Source of the DNA: Polyangiaceae bacterium
Lineage (GTDB): Bacteria > Myxococcota_A > Polyangia > Polyangiales > Polyangiaceae
Length of the DNA stretch: 64,000 bases
Assembly (NCBI GenBank): GCA_009781005.1
Contig: WQYX01000012.1
Coordinates: 1 to 64,000 of the forward strand
Reading direction: 5' to 3'
The notes below the pieces were generated by a model, which saw only the letters and a program-made list of their open reading frames with translations, did not search any database and had not been told where the DNA came from. A program made the translations under genes and the position numbers. This document shows positions 25,445-34,223 of this stretch, piece after piece (positions within the stretch are counted from its first letter, which is position 1; every line of letters begins with the position of its first letter).

Positions 25445-26887
25445 GTGGCACGGATTCTCTTGGTCGACGACAGCGCGAGCGCGCGTGCCCTTCTCGGCGT
25501 TCGGCTGCGTCAACGAGGGCATGACGTGACCGAGGTTGCCGTTGCCTCGAACGCCGCGGAGATGGTGCTCGCCGATCCTCCGGACGTGGTCGTGACGGAT
25601 CTGTGGATGCCCGGCATCTCGGGGCTGCAGCTTTGCCGTCTCGTTCGCGCCGAGCCCGCGACCGCGCACGTGCCCGTGGTGCTGCTCACGGCGTCGGACA
25701 CTCGGCGTGCGCGCTTCTGGGCGCGCCACGCGGGTGCTACGGCGTACGTCACGAAGTCCGAGATCGATCGCCTTATCGATTTGCTCGATGACGTCACGTC
25801 GTCACCGCCAACGCCGACGCACGTGCCCCCCGCTGCCCATCCGCAGATCGTCGCGCGCGGCAACGTGCAAGAGCGTCTCTCGCAGCTCCTCGACGCGTCG
25901 CTCTTCGAGTCGACGATCGCCGGCGAGGTCCGCGCGCTCGCGCAGAAGGCAGAGGAGCTCGAACACGTCTTCGCCGATCTCGCCGCCATCGCGTCCGACG
26001 TCGCCGACTACCGTTGGTTCGCGCTCGCGACGGAGGCCGAGTCCGCGACGCATGCTCATCACACGCGTCTCTTCATCCATACTCATCCGGATCTGCGCGA
26101 GATGGCCGAACGTGAGGCTCGCGACGCGTTCGAAGTTCCGCCGCCGCTCGAGCGTCGCAAGGACGGAGAGAGCGACGCGCACGTGATCGCCGATCAGCGC
26201 GCCTCCGCGGCCGAGTGGTCGACTCCGCCGCTCTTGCTCCCCGTGCAATTCGGCACGAGCGTGATGGGGCGCATCGCGCTCGCTCCGAACCGTCGCGGCG
26301 CTTCGCACGACGATCGCCATCTGCTTGCGCTGCTCGCAGCAGAACTCGGTGGTCCGATGCGCATGGTCGCGCTCGTTGCCGAAGCGCGCAAGCTTGCGTC
26401 GACCGATGCGCTGACCGGGCTACTCAACCGACGCGCGTTCGTCGAGTGTCTCGACAAGGCCCGCGCCGCGAGCGAAAAAGATTTTTTTCCAATGAGCTTT
26501 CTCTTGCTCGACGTCGATCACTTCAAGAAGGTCAACGACGGGCTCGGCCACGAGGCGGGCGACGCCGTCTTGCAAGGTATCGCGCGCGTGCTCGTGAGCA
26601 TGGCGCGAAAGAGTGATCTCGTGGCGCGCTGGGGCGGCGAAGAGTTCGTCATTGCTCTCACGCGAACGGCCGAAACGGGCGCGCGCATTGCGGCCGAGCG
26701 CGTGCGCCGTGCCATCGCGGAGACGAAGTACTTGCTGCCTGGAGGGCAGTCGCACGGGGCCACGGCATCCATCGGCCTTGCGAGCGCCGAGAGCGAGCGC
26801 TGGAACCTCGAAGAATTGATCAGCCGCGCGGACAAGGCCATGTACTCGGCAAAACACCGCGGTCGCAACCGCGTCGAGATCGCATAG
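25445..26887 (+). CDS. Response regulator diguanylate cyclase (REC-linker-GGDEF)
   Basis: A 480-residue soluble protein. It has an N-terminal receiver with acidic pocket VDDS, phosphoacceptor D52 in VVVTDLWMPG and the conserved Lys in YVTKSE. A central region (about 140-315) has no recognised domain but is GAF-like in size. The C-terminal GGDEF domain has an intact GGEEF at 397-401 and the RxxD inhibition site (RKSD) five residues before it, so active, product-inhibited c-di-GMP synthesis is predicted. GTG start. A cognate histidine kinase is not in the window. Confidence 0.93.
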   Translation: MARILLVDDSASARALLGVRLRQRGHDVTEVAVASNAAEMVLADPPDVVVTDLWMPGISGLQLCRLVRAEPATAHVPVVLLTASDTRRARFWARHAGATAYVTKSEIDRLIDLLDDVTSSPPTPTHVPPAAHPQIVARGNVQERLSQLLDASLFESTIAGEVRALAQKAEELEHVFADLAAIASDVADYRWFALATEAESATHAHHTRLFIHTHPDLREMAEREARDAFEVPPPLERRKDGESDAHVIADQRASAAEWSTPPLLLPVQFGTSVMGRIALAPNRRGASHDDRHLLALLAAELGGPMRMVALVAEARKLASTDALTGLLNRRAFVECLDKARAASEKDFFPMSFLLLDVDHFKKVNDGLGHEAGDAVLQGIARVLVSMARKSDLVARWGGEEFVIALTRTAETGARIAAERVRRAIAETKYLLPGGQSHGATASIGLASAESERWNLEELISRADKAMYSAKHRGRNRVEIA

Positions 26888-26971
26888 GTCGCCGAGGTGA
26901 ATTGGCCGTCAGGCCCGTGGTGGTCGAGGTTGCGGAATAGGTGTTGCAACCTCCACCGCTTGGAGGACCCC

Positions 26972-28921
26972 ATGAAAGGCCGTATTGCGTTCGCACCGTT
27001 GCTCGTCGCCGCATTGATTTTTGCGTGTTCATCGAATTCGATGAATCAAGATGATACGGGTGGCAGCGACGGAAATGCCTCCATGACATTCGCCCTTTCG
27101 GGTGGGGATTTCACAGGGAATTCGGTCCGCATCTGCGGCTCGCGCCCCGCCCCTGATCCGAAGTACCGGTGCAATGACTCGCTGACCCCTGACATTGAGG
27201 CAGGTACGGACGCAGGGGATGCATGCCCATGTTTCAACTTCAACCCGGATGGCAGTCTGGTGGACGGCACCGGTGCCCCTGCCGTGATCACGGGCCTCTG
27301 TCCTTCTGCGGATTTTCCAACGGCGAATTGGGCTTTCTCGTATGCTCTATTCTCCGCACCTGATTGTGGCGGAACGCAACTCAACGATGGGACGCATAAC
27401 TTTACCTGCTACGACTCCACGGACATTGCATCGCAGACCTTCCCGAACCAGTCCGCCGAGGATGTGCTGAATCCAGGCCTGAATACCAACCATGTCCTCT
27501 GCAACACGGACAATGCTTCCAAGTCCTGGAACTTCGGGAGCTGCGCCACAGCGACGACACCAGCCGATACCGACGCGGGCAACGTTCGCTTCGACTGTGG
27601 ATGCACCCCCGCCGCAGGCACATGTGACTGCGGGGATGGTGGAGTCATGGATGCGGATCTGGAGATCGGCTGCTCGTTCGATTCCCTGACATGCAACATC
27701 CTATGCGGACCACCGGTGGTGGCACCTCAGGGCTCCTGCACGCCCGCAAGCGCGCCGTCCGTACTCGTCAGCGGCACGGATGTCCTCGTCTACGTCCCAC
27801 ACGGTATTGGAACTCTAGGGCAAAACAGTCGTACGGCTATCTCGATCGTCCCTGTCGAGGGTACGAGCTTCCCCTCAAGCGCCTACATCTGGTCGACTAC
27901 GGTGCCTTTGCTCTCGTGTGCATCGAACTCGGTCACCGGTCAGACCGTGTGCACCGGCAGCGACGCCTCTGTGCATCTCTTCAGCGATGTAACGCCCGGG
28001 GCCATACTGACAAGCAGCGCGACCGGGCAGATTCAGAGCAACTTCGCCGGATGTACGAACTGCGGTGTCGTGATGGACCCCATTCACAATCGTGCGCTCA
28101 TCAGCATGTCGGTAGGTGGTGTTCCTGGGTTCCAGTTCCTTGACCTCTCCACCAATACATTCCTCCCGCCGTTCACGTCGCCGACGACGGAAATGACCAT
28201 AGGTTTCCTTCTCGATCCGATCCGTAACCTCGTTCTGGCACCCACCGTGTCAAATACCTACGAGATCATTGATGTGACGGATCCTTCTGCCCCAAAGTTC
28301 TCCGAACGCACCACAAACATAAACTCTCCTTTTGTAGACTTCTCGGCCGCAGGAGAAGACTGTACAACCGGTATTGTGGCGTCCAGCCTTGCCCACTTCG
28401 ACCGCTACTTTGACGACCCCATCCCATCGGACGTTTACCTCTCCGATCTCAGGCAGACGACGTTTACGGCGGGCACACCGGCTGGAACGTGGAGCGGCCC
28501 TACGCAGATCCAGACTCTTTCTTTAGAGAACATCAATTTTTTCTACGGACCATCGAGCGTTGCGATCGCCCAGGGCACGCATCAAGGCGTCATGAGCGAC
28601 ATTGCAGGCCACAGTCTGACGGCGATCCAGCTTCCGTCCAACCCCGGCAGACGCACTCCCGCGATCTCCGATTGGGTATCATGCGACATCACGCCGGGCG
28701 TGAGCGGCTTTTTCTTTCAGACCGTGACCGCCTATACGAGCCCAAACACCGGACACGCAATGGCCGTGGTCTCCCCCTTCCCGTATGGCTTGGCGGGGAT
28801 GGCGGTGGTCGATCTCACGTTGATGCTCGATCCCGCCGTCGTGCCGAGAACGGCAGCCGGTCACGCATGTGCCGATGGCACACTGCCGGCTTCCGTGTTG
28901 CACTTCTTCCCGAGTTCCTGA
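26972..28921 (+). CDS. Large Cys-rich secreted lipoprotein
   Basis: A 649-residue lipoprotein (lipobox LIFAC at about 15-19) with strong GGAGGA ribosome site before the ATG at 26972. The N-terminal about 250 residues are Asp- and Cys-rich, with clusters such as TDAGDACPC and CDCGDGG typical of myxobacterial exported proteins. The rest is a beta-strand-rich region with motif GFQFLDLSTN that suggests a propeller-like fold. Function unknown. A degraded relative of its C-terminal part lies at about 30486-30722, interrupted by a palindromic element, showing that this gene was once duplicated nearby. Confidence 0.75.
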   Translation: MKGRIAFAPLLVAALIFACSSNSMNQDDTGGSDGNASMTFALSGGDFTGNSVRICGSRPAPDPKYRCNDSLTPDIEAGTDAGDACPCFNFNPDGSLVDGTGAPAVITGLCPSADFPTANWAFSYALFSAPDCGGTQLNDGTHNFTCYDSTDIASQTFPNQSAEDVLNPGLNTNHVLCNTDNASKSWNFGSCATATTPADTDAGNVRFDCGCTPAAGTCDCGDGGVMDADLEIGCSFDSLTCNILCGPPVVAPQGSCTPASAPSVLVSGTDVLVYVPHGIGTLGQNSRTAISIVPVEGTSFPSSAYIWSTTVPLLSCASNSVTGQTVCTGSDASVHLFSDVTPGAILTSSATGQIQSNFAGCTNCGVVMDPIHNRALISMSVGGVPGFQFLDLSTNTFLPPFTSPTTEMTIGFLLDPIRNLVLAPTVSNTYEIIDVTDPSAPKFSERTTNINSPFVDFSAAGEDCTTGIVASSLAHFDRYFDDPIPSDVYLSDLRQTTFTAGTPAGTWSGPTQIQTLSLENINFFYGPSSVAIAQGTHQGVMSDIAGHSLTAIQLPSNPGRRTPAISDWVSCDITPGVSGFFFQTVTAYTSPNTGHAMAVVSPFPYGLAGMAVVDLTLMLDPAVVPRTAAGHACADGTLPASVLHFFPSS

Positions 28922-29062
28922 AGTTCGACAGCCTGCTGCGCGAAATCGATGCGTCGGTTGGGCGCTGCGGTGCCTGCGCACGTACGACAAGTACGTTTAC
29001 GCGGGCTCCTCGCGCTCCGCCCTAGCCTCGATTCGCTCGCGACGGCTGTCGAACATGCTCTG
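28922..29062. repeat. Palindromic repeat, type A (copy A3)
   Basis: Starts directly after the lipoprotein stop. The left arm TTCGACAGCC (28924-28933) and the right arm GGCTGTCGAA (29044-29053) are perfectly complementary but differ from the arms of A1/A2. The interior (GCTGCGCGAAATCGATGCG, GTTGGGCGCTGCGGTGCC, a CGTACGACAAGTACG centre, GCTCCTCGCGCTCCGCC) is shared. The following 140 bases to the next gene show nothing I can identify. Confidence 0.85.
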
Positions 29063-29201
29063 AGCCAACCTCGGTCACCGCTGGTCAGAGCGCAGAGCAA
29101 TTGGCCGTCCGGAGATTCAACCCATACTTCGGCGAACGGCGATTTCATTGAACCACCAAGGAGAAGCAAGGAGTTTGGCAATAGCGGTGAGATGACGAGC
29201 C

Positions 29202-30167
29202 TCACTTCCAGGCGAGGAGGTGCATCGAGGTGCCTTCGCAACCGTCCGGCGCGGCGACGCCCTGCTGCGTCTCGATGATCGCAAACGTTCGTCCGTGGAG
29301 CGCGTAGCCGGCCTGGAGCATCAGCGCCATCGACTCGGTCGGACACCTGCGGAGCGCGAGGCGGAACGGCGCGCTCGGAAACGATCGAGTGGTCCCGCCC
29401 TGCGCGATGGAGATCGGTGGGAACGCCGGCTCCTTTGCGATGCTGATCGCGACGTCTTCGCCTCGCAAGGTTTGTGTGCCGTCATCGGGATCATCGACCA
29501 CGAGGCTGCCGAGCGTCGTCCACTCACCTTTGATCGCCGCACGGGCCGCGGCGAGGCGCCGTGTGAGGAGCGCGTCGTACGCTGCCCAACTCTTGTCGGC
29601 CGCGGTTTTGTTCTTCTTTCCCAGCTCTTCTTGGGGGATCCGCGTCTCGTCGTCGACCGTCCAAAGGAGCAACTTCGAGCGCTCAACGCCCGTCTTGGCG
29701 TCGAGGATGTAGAGCGCGATCTCCGTGTAGCCGGTCACGCGACAGCACGCGGTGCGGCCGTAGACGTGGGCGACGCGCTCGCCGTCGATCGAGACCGCCG
29801 GCAACCCGCGCGTGCGCATCGGGAAGAAGGGGAACGAGTATTCCACCACCGTGCGCACGGTTGGTGCGGGGATATCCGGCTCCGTGGGAGTGGGCAGCGC
29901 CGGCAGCTCGATCTCCGGATGAATGAGAATGCCGGCCACCCGCGACACCGGCTCCGCGAACTCTTCGTTGAGAGTGACCCACGGAGCCACGCTCGGGCCG
30001 GCATCAATCGCCGCGGTCTCCCTCGCTGCGTCCGGGGCGCCGGACTCGAGCGCTGCTTGCTGCTTCGATGGGGCCGCCGTGCCGTTCATCACGGCGGAAA
30101 ATGCAAGGGCAACAGCGCCTGCGGCAACGCCGAGCGAAGCGATGAAACGACGACGATTTCGACGCAT
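29202..30167 (-). CDS. Exported hypothetical protein with Tat-like signal
   Basis: A 321-residue protein. It starts with an arginine-rich segment containing RRRFIAS followed by a hydrophobic stretch and an AMN region, so a twin-arginine signal peptide is possible. A linker rich in Ala/Pro follows and then a beta-rich domain of about 250 residues that carries a Cys pair (ACCRVTGY) and a Lys-rich central segment. I do not recognise the family. It faces the lipoprotein gene in convergent orientation across repeat A3. Confidence 0.6.
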   Translation of the reverse strand: MRRNRRRFIASLGVAAGAVALAFSAVMNGTAAPSKQQAALESGAPDAARETAAIDAGPSVAPWVTLNEEFAEPVSRVAGILIHPEIELPALPTPTEPDIPAPTVRTVVEYSFPFFPMRTRGLPAVSIDGERVAHVYGRTACCRVTGYTEIALYILDAKTGVERSKLLLWTVDDETRIPQEELGKKNKTAADKSWAAYDALLTRRLAAARAAIKGEWTTLGSLVVDDPDDGTQTLRGEDVAISIAKEPAFPPISIAQGGTTRSFPSAPFRLALRRCPTESMALMLQAGYALHGRTFAIIETQQGVAAPDGCEGTSMHLLAWK

Positions 30168-30326
30168 CCGGCTTCTCCGTGGGTGCGATGGGCAGATTCT
30201 AGCGGTCGAAGCTGATGAGGCCGTCCGACGGCGGATTCATTCTTCGCATTGTCACATGTGTTAGTTACCTATGTCGAGGCTCTCCATCGTCGCGGTCGTT
30301 CGTCATTGGAGCGGAAATGTACCCAG

Positions 30327-30426
30327 CTCACCCTGCGTGTGCGAGCGCGAGAAGACGGCCCCTTGCCACGTGCTCGTCAGGCGCGCCAAGGCGCGCGCCT
30401 TCCTGCGCACGGACGGGGAAGGCTCG
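30327..30426 (+). repeat. Diverged type C-like repeat (copy C3)
   Basis: Shares the ordered blocks CTCACC, GCGTG, CCCCTTG, CGTGCTCGTCAGG and CCTTCCTGCGC with C1 and C2, with mismatches and small insertions between them. The central stem is altered to GGCGCGCCAAGGCGCGCC. I score it as a probable, not certain, member. Confidence 0.4.
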
Positions 30427-30485
30427 TGCCTGAAGCATCATCGATCGTTCGCTGACATGACATGGGGGGATCTACGGCCCCCTGC

Positions 30486-30722
30486 ACTCGACGATTGGGT
30501 GTCATGCAGCACCTCCGGGATTGGCATGTTCCCTCAGAGCGTGTTCTACAGCCTGCTGCGCGAATCGATTCGTCGGTTGGGCGCTGCGGTGCCTGCGCAC
30601 GTACGAATAGTACGTTTACGCGGGCTCCTCGCGCTCCGTCCTAGCCTCGATTCGCTCGCGACGGCTGTCGAACACGTTCTCAATCCGTCACCGCATACAC
30701 GAGTCCGAACACCGGACATGCG
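30486..30722 (+). pseudogene. Remnant of a lipoprotein paralogue interrupted by repeat A4
   Basis: Before the element, the frame encodes LDDWVSC, then SG and a Phe-Pro-Gln end, matching ISDWVSC, SG and FFFQ of the intact gene (around 28670-28720). After the element, 30686-30721 encodes VTAYTSPNTGHA, identical to the intact protein, while the DNA differs at several third codon positions. Intact DNA has the two parts joined directly. So this is a decayed copy with A4 sitting inside. Only the C-terminal part of the gene is recognisable. Confidence 0.75.
30536..30680. repeat. Palindromic repeat, type A (copy A4), inside a pseudogene
   Basis: The left arm AGAGCGTGTTCTACAGCC (30536-30553) and right arm GGCTGTCGAACACGTTCT (30663-30680) are complementary at 16 of 18 positions. 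The interior is the standard type A skeleton with a CGTACGAATAGTACG centre. The flanks are the two halves of a lipoprotein-like coding sequence, so both junctions can be placed within a few bases. Confidence 0.88.
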
Positions 30723-30797
30723 AGCTTCAGTGATGAACGACATCACGATTCCCTGAATGGTACGTCTACGAACGAGAGCGTGATTGTCGTCGTGAAC

Positions 30798-30828
30798 CGG
30801 TTTGTACTCCCATAAGGAGTACAAACCG
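30798..30828. terminator. Perfect 13-bp hairpin, TTGTACTC family
   Basis: CGGTTTGTACTCC (30798-30810) pairs exactly with GGAGTACAAACCG (30816-30828), loop CATAA. It lies 14 bases past the stop of the minus-strand gene at 30842. No T-run follows on the minus strand. The core is shared with the hairpins at 283-317 and 48146-48168. Confidence 0.6.
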
Positions 30829-30841
30829 AGGGTCACATTCC

Positions 30842-31237
30842 TCAGCCCAACCAGATCTCGCCGAGGTCGCCGTCGATGGTGATGACGTCGCCGACCTTGA
30901 GCACGAGATCGCTGCCCTTCGAACGCGAAGGCCCCCAGACGGTGAGGGTGTCGGCAGCGTAGTCAATGGCGATGCGAGCGCAGTCGGCGATGCACGGCTT
31001 GCCGAGACTTCGCGCAACGACGGCCGCGTCGCTCGTGAGGCCGCCGCGCGTGATGACGATGCCTGACGCCGCTTGCATGCCGGGGACATCCTCCGCCGAT
31101 GCCTCGACGCGCACGAGGATGACGCTTTTCCCCGTCGATGCGCGCAGCACGGCGTCTTTCGAATGAAAGACGATTTCTCCCGTGGCCCTTCCGGGGCTCG
31201 CGGCCATTCCCTTCGTGAGGAGTTTGCTTGGTGCCAT
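30842..31237 (-). CDS. Stand-alone PEP-utiliser swivelling domain lacking the catalytic His
   Basis: A 131-residue protein that corresponds only to the mobile phosphohistidine domain of pyruvate phosphate dikinase, PEP synthase and enzyme I. The hallmark segment reads GGLTSDAAVVARSLGKPC where the family has TSHAAVVAR, so the phosphorylated His is replaced by Asp. The ATP-grasp and TIM-barrel parts of those enzymes are absent. It cannot act as a normal phosphocarrier and may be a regulatory or structural relic. It starts two bases after the stop of the zinc-ribbon membrane protein gene, so both are co-transcribed. Confidence 0.85.
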   Translation of the reverse strand: MAPSKLLTKGMAASPGRATGEIVFHSKDAVLRASTGKSVILVRVEASAEDVPGMQAASGIVITRGGLTSDAAVVARSLGKPCIADCARIAIDYAADTLTVWGPSRSKGSDLVLKVGDVITIDGDLGEIWLG

Positions 31238-31239
31238 AG

Positions 31240-31998
31240 CTAATCGTCCGCCTCGTCAGTTTCTTTGTCGTCGTCGTCGGTGGATGCCGGGCGGAGATCG
31301 GCGAGCGACGCTCCGCACTTGCACTTCTTGGGAACGGCCTTCTTGAAGTACACGCGCTCGCAGTTTGAGCACACGCGGCCATCGGGTTCGTACGAGATCG
31401 TCTTGCCCGTTGCCGCGCAACGCTTGCCGACGATCTGAAGCGGTTCGAGATCGATCTTCGTTCCTGCCAACGGCGATGCCTGAGGCAGGTTCTTGCGCAC
31501 CTCTTCGGGGATGTCCACGTGTGCTGGGATGCGCGCCTCCGCCTCCGCAACGATGTGGGCGACCGCGTCCGGATGACTCTTGAGAGGCACCTTGAACGTG
31601 AACGGCGCGCCCGACTCGTCCTTGCCGGTGATGCCGAGCGCGAGTGAGCCCGACTCCCACGTGATCGTGTCGACGCCCCACCACGGCATGCGCCGGAGTT
31701 CTCCGCGCTCGATGCCGATGCCGGGATCACCCACGCGCAGCGGAGGATCGCTGCTCGTACGAAACCAGATCGCAACGGCCATCAGCACGGCGCCGCCGGC
31801 GATGAGATATTGAGGAACGGCCTTGAGCTTCTCGTCGCCCTCGAAAACGTGACCGTAAACATAGCCCCATGTGCCCGCACCAAGGCTCACCGCGCCGAGC
31901 GCGCCGGCGATTCGGGCGATCCAAGGGCTCTGTGCACTCTGCGGGGTGAAGCGACGATCTCGTCGTTTCGCGGTCTGCTTTTTCTTCGCGCTACTCAT
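31240..31998 (-). CDS. Two-helix membrane protein with C-terminal zinc ribbon
   Basis: A 252-residue protein. A basic N-terminus (KKKQTAKRRDRR) precedes two transmembrane helices at about 27-48 and 63-82. A soluble domain follows (PH-like in pattern: GIGIERGELRRMPWWGVDTITW). The end is a zinc ribbon with CSNC and CKC spaced by about 15 residues, then an acidic tail. The ATG at 31998 is chosen because the longer frame lacks any supporting motif. It is co-transcribed with the His-less swivelling-domain gene downstream. Function unknown. Confidence 0.7.
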   Translation of the reverse strand: MSSAKKKQTAKRRDRRFTPQSAQSPWIARIAGALGAVSLGAGTWGYVYGHVFEGDEKLKAVPQYLIAGGAVLMAVAIWFRTSSDPPLRVGDPGIGIERGELRRMPWWGVDTITWESGSLALGITGKDESGAPFTFKVPLKSHPDAVAHIVAEAEARIPAHVDIPEEVRKNLPQASPLAGTKIDLEPLQIVGKRCAATGKTISYEPDGRVCSNCERVYFKKAVPKKCKCGASLADLRPASTDDDDKETDEADD

Positions 31999-32063
31999 GC
32001 AATATGCACCAAATTCAATTTTGCATAGCACACGCGTTCCGCGCCGTAACTGCGTCACCACGT

Positions 32064-32092
32064 ACGCTCGCGACGGTTATCAAACGCGTTCT
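32064..32092. repeat. Palindromic repeat fragment (A6) at the ruvA 3' end
   Basis: CGCTCGCGACGGTTATCAAA and the following CGCGTTCT repeat the right end of copy A5 (42735-42752 and upstream). It overlaps the last bases of ruvA. An ACGCGTT motif about 35 bases to the left may be the residue of the opposite arm. Confidence 0.55.
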
Positions 32093-32714
32093 ACTTTGAC
32101 AGGACGGCCAGGGCCTCTTTCAGCAGATCGGGCAAAGCAAGATCGAAGACTTTGGTGCCGAGTTGTTCGATCGCGCGATCTGCTTCGGTTTGGCGGTAGC
32201 CCATGTTGATGAGAGCGCGTGTGAGCAGATCGTGCGGACTGGCTTCTGCATGGGGCGTAGCCTTCGCGATTCCAACGGTGGCCTGCATTCTCGACGTGCT
32301 GGCTTCGACGATTGGCAGCTTGTCTTTCAGTTCGAGCAAGAGTCGCTCGGCGGTCTTCTTGCCAATGCCGGAAATGCTGGTGAGTTTGCCGAGCTCTTTG
32401 CGCATGATGGCCTGTCCGAGCTCCGGTGCAGGCAGCGCGGAGAGCACGGCGATCGCGGTCTTTGGCCCCACGCTGCTGACGCCGATGAGCGTGCGAAACG
32501 CGAGCCTGTCCGCGTCGCTCGCGAAACCGAAAAGCGAAAGGACGTCTTCGCGTACGTGCGTATGAACGAAGAGCGTCACCCGCCCGTCGTCCTCCGTCCT
32601 CGCTCGTCCGATCGTTCCGAGCGGTACGATCACTTCGTAACCTACGCCGTGGACATCGACGACGATCGTTCCATCGTCCTCGTGTGTCAGGTGGCCCGTG
32701 AGACGACCGATCAT
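32091..32714 (-). CDS. ruvA: Holliday junction DNA helicase subunit RuvA
   Basis: Junction-binding subunit (207 residues). It forms a tetramer that holds the Holliday junction while RuvB drives branch migration. Domain I is the OB fold at MIGRLTGHL and VHGVGYEVIVP. Domain II has two HhH motifs (FRTLIGVSSVGPKTAIAVLS and LTSISGIGKKTAERLLLELK). Domain III at the C-terminus binds RuvB. It starts three bases after the stop of the membrane glycosyltransferase gene, as the last gene of a four-gene operon, far from ruvB (61772). Confidence 0.96.
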   Translation of the reverse strand: MIGRLTGHLTHEDDGTIVVDVHGVGYEVIVPLGTIGRARTEDDGRVTLFVHTHVREDVLSLFGFASDADRLAFRTLIGVSSVGPKTAIAVLSALPAPELGQAIMRKELGKLTSISGIGKKTAERLLLELKDKLPIVEASTSRMQATVGIAKATPHAEASPHDLLTRALINMGYRQTEADRAIEQLGTKVFDLALPDLLKEALAVLSK

Positions 32715-32717
32715 CGT

Positions 32718-34223
32718 TCAAGCTCCTCGTCGAAGGGCTGCGGCTGCGAGCAAGCAGAGCACCGGTGAGACGACCATGTGATAGCGATCTTCGCCGAAGA
32801 AGATCGCGTGCGCGACAACGGTCGTCGCGAGCAACGCGACCGGCAAGAGCAGCGCGGGAGACGGTTTTGGTCTGCCCGGCAGCGGCAGCCAAGGGAGCAC
32901 GCACCCGACCACGACCATGGCCGAGAACGTCGGCGTGGATGCTGTGAACGACGCGTACGCGAGCGCTGCAAGAGCCACGAAGAGTGTACTCTGCACGATG
33001 AATCCGCGAAGGGATCCGCCCTCGTCGCCGCTCGCTTTTTGCCGTCGCCGCCGTGGCCGCACGATGCCGACGAAGGCGAACGGCGCGATCGAGACGAGCG
33101 CGCGGTGCGTGGTGGTCAGAAATTCACGGGCCGCGGTGCGACGAGGCTCGGGCCACGCCGCGGGTCGTGCCTCGTGAAGATATTCGACCGCGAACGATTC
33201 ATGGTCGAACGTGTACGAGAGCTTCGCTGGCACGAGCCCGAGCCATCGCATGGGCGCTTGCCGGATGTGCGACAGGCCGTAATGAAGCCAGCAGCGATCC
33301 TGCTGAACCTGTCCCGTCACTTCGCGACAACCGTCGGAGGAGCGCAGCGTTTCGAAGCGCCCCGTCGCGCGCGGAAATGCACCGATGGCGAGGTTCCATC
33401 CGGCGTTCGTACTGATGAGCGCGCAGCCATCCATCACGCGGCAGTTGCGCAGAGTCCACGGCAACACCGTTGCGACGGCGATCGCGCATGCCGCGATGGC
33501 GGCCGCAAAACGCGCGCGCATGCCGGACCCCGTGCTGGGGAGCACGTTGGCTGCGAGTGCGAGAAACGGCGCAGAGAGAAGTGCCTGCGGACGAACCAGG
33601 GCCGCGATGCCGAGCACGAACGCGCCTGCCGCAGGGCCGCGTAAGAGAGCGGCCCATCGCTTGCGCGAAGGTGTTTCGAGGCCGTCGCCGAGCCGGCTCC
33701 GTTTCACGCGAAGCGCCACCCAGAACGCGGCGAGCACCAACAGCGCCGAGAGCGGCTCGGTCATCACGAGCGCGCCGTAGAGAACGAGCCCTGGATCGAG
33801 CGCTACGAGCGTGCCGGCGACGAGCGCGCGCAGCGGCGAGAGCGCCTCGCGCGCAAGGAGAAACGTGAAGACTGCAAGGAGTGCCCCCGCGATGCCGTTG
33901 GCGACGTGAGCGGCGAGCGGCGTCGGTCCGAAGATATTGTAAAATACACTCAAGTACGCGCTGTAGCCGACCGGGTAATGGCACCACGGATGCCAGATCG
34001 CGTGTCCATCGACGAAGCGGTCGTCGCTGTAACCGAGCCCGGCGGCGATGCGCTTTGCACCAAAGTCGTAGTATTGCCCATCCCAAACCGGCTCGGCCGC
34101 GAGCTTCAGCGCAGCGGCGAGACGAAGCGCGAAGGCGACGACGAAGATGCCCACCATCAACATCGCGTCGGTTCGTCGTGCAACCTTTTGGTTGCTCACA
34201 GTCTCGTTGGCTTGCTCGTTCAC
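32718..34223 (-). CDS. ArnT/PMT-like (GT39-type) membrane glycosyltransferase
   Basis: A 501-residue protein with about ten hydrophobic helices. The first loop after helix one carries the acidic WDGQYYDFGAKRIAAGLG and YPVGYSAYLSVFY, the catalytic-Asp and proline pattern of GT-C transferases that take sugar from polyprenyl phosphate. The GTG start overlaps the previous gene by four bases. The acceptor is unknown; myxobacterial homologues are usually annotated as dolichyl-phosphate-mannose transferase-like. It is placed between a MinD-type fusion and ruvA. Confidence 0.8.
   Translation of the reverse strand: MNEQANETVSNQKVARRTDAMLMVGIFVVAFALRLAAALKLAAEPVWDGQYYDFGAKRIAAGLGYSDDRFVDGHAIWHPWCHYPVGYSAYLSVFYNIFGPTPLAAHVANGIAGALLAVFTFLLAREALSPLRALVAGTLVALDPGLVLYGALVMTEPLSALLVLAAFWVALRVKRSRLGDGLETPSRKRWAALLRGPAAGAFVLGIAALVRPQALLSAPFLALAANVLPSTGSGMRARFAAAIAACAIAVATVLPWTLRNCRVMDGCALISTNAGWNLAIGAFPRATGRFETLRSSDGCREVTGQVQQDRCWLHYGLSHIRQAPMRWLGLVPAKLSYTFDHESFAVEYLHEARPAAWPEPRRTAAREFLTTTHRALVSIAPFAFVGIVRPRRRRQKASGDEGGSLRGFIVQSTLFVALAALAYASFTASTPTFSAMVVVGCVLPWLPLPGRPKPSPALLLPVALLATTVVAHAIFFGEDRYHMVVSPVLCLLAAAALRRGA

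Larger units (their letters stand above)
30168..30841. other. 674-bp gene-poor stretch with repeats and a broken gene copy
   Basis: No intact gene is supported here. The stretch holds, in order, a diverged type C-like segment (30327-30426), a remnant of a lipoprotein paralogue (about 30486-30722) split by type A element A4, and the hairpin at 30798-30828. An open frame over 30271-30756 is an accident, because it runs through the palindromic element, which is non-coding in every other copy. Confidence 0.6.

Noticed and set aside
30271-30756. 161-codon plus-strand frame in the gene-poor stretch
   Set aside because: It reads through palindromic repeat A4, and the remaining parts are fragments of a lipoprotein paralogue and a type C-like repeat.
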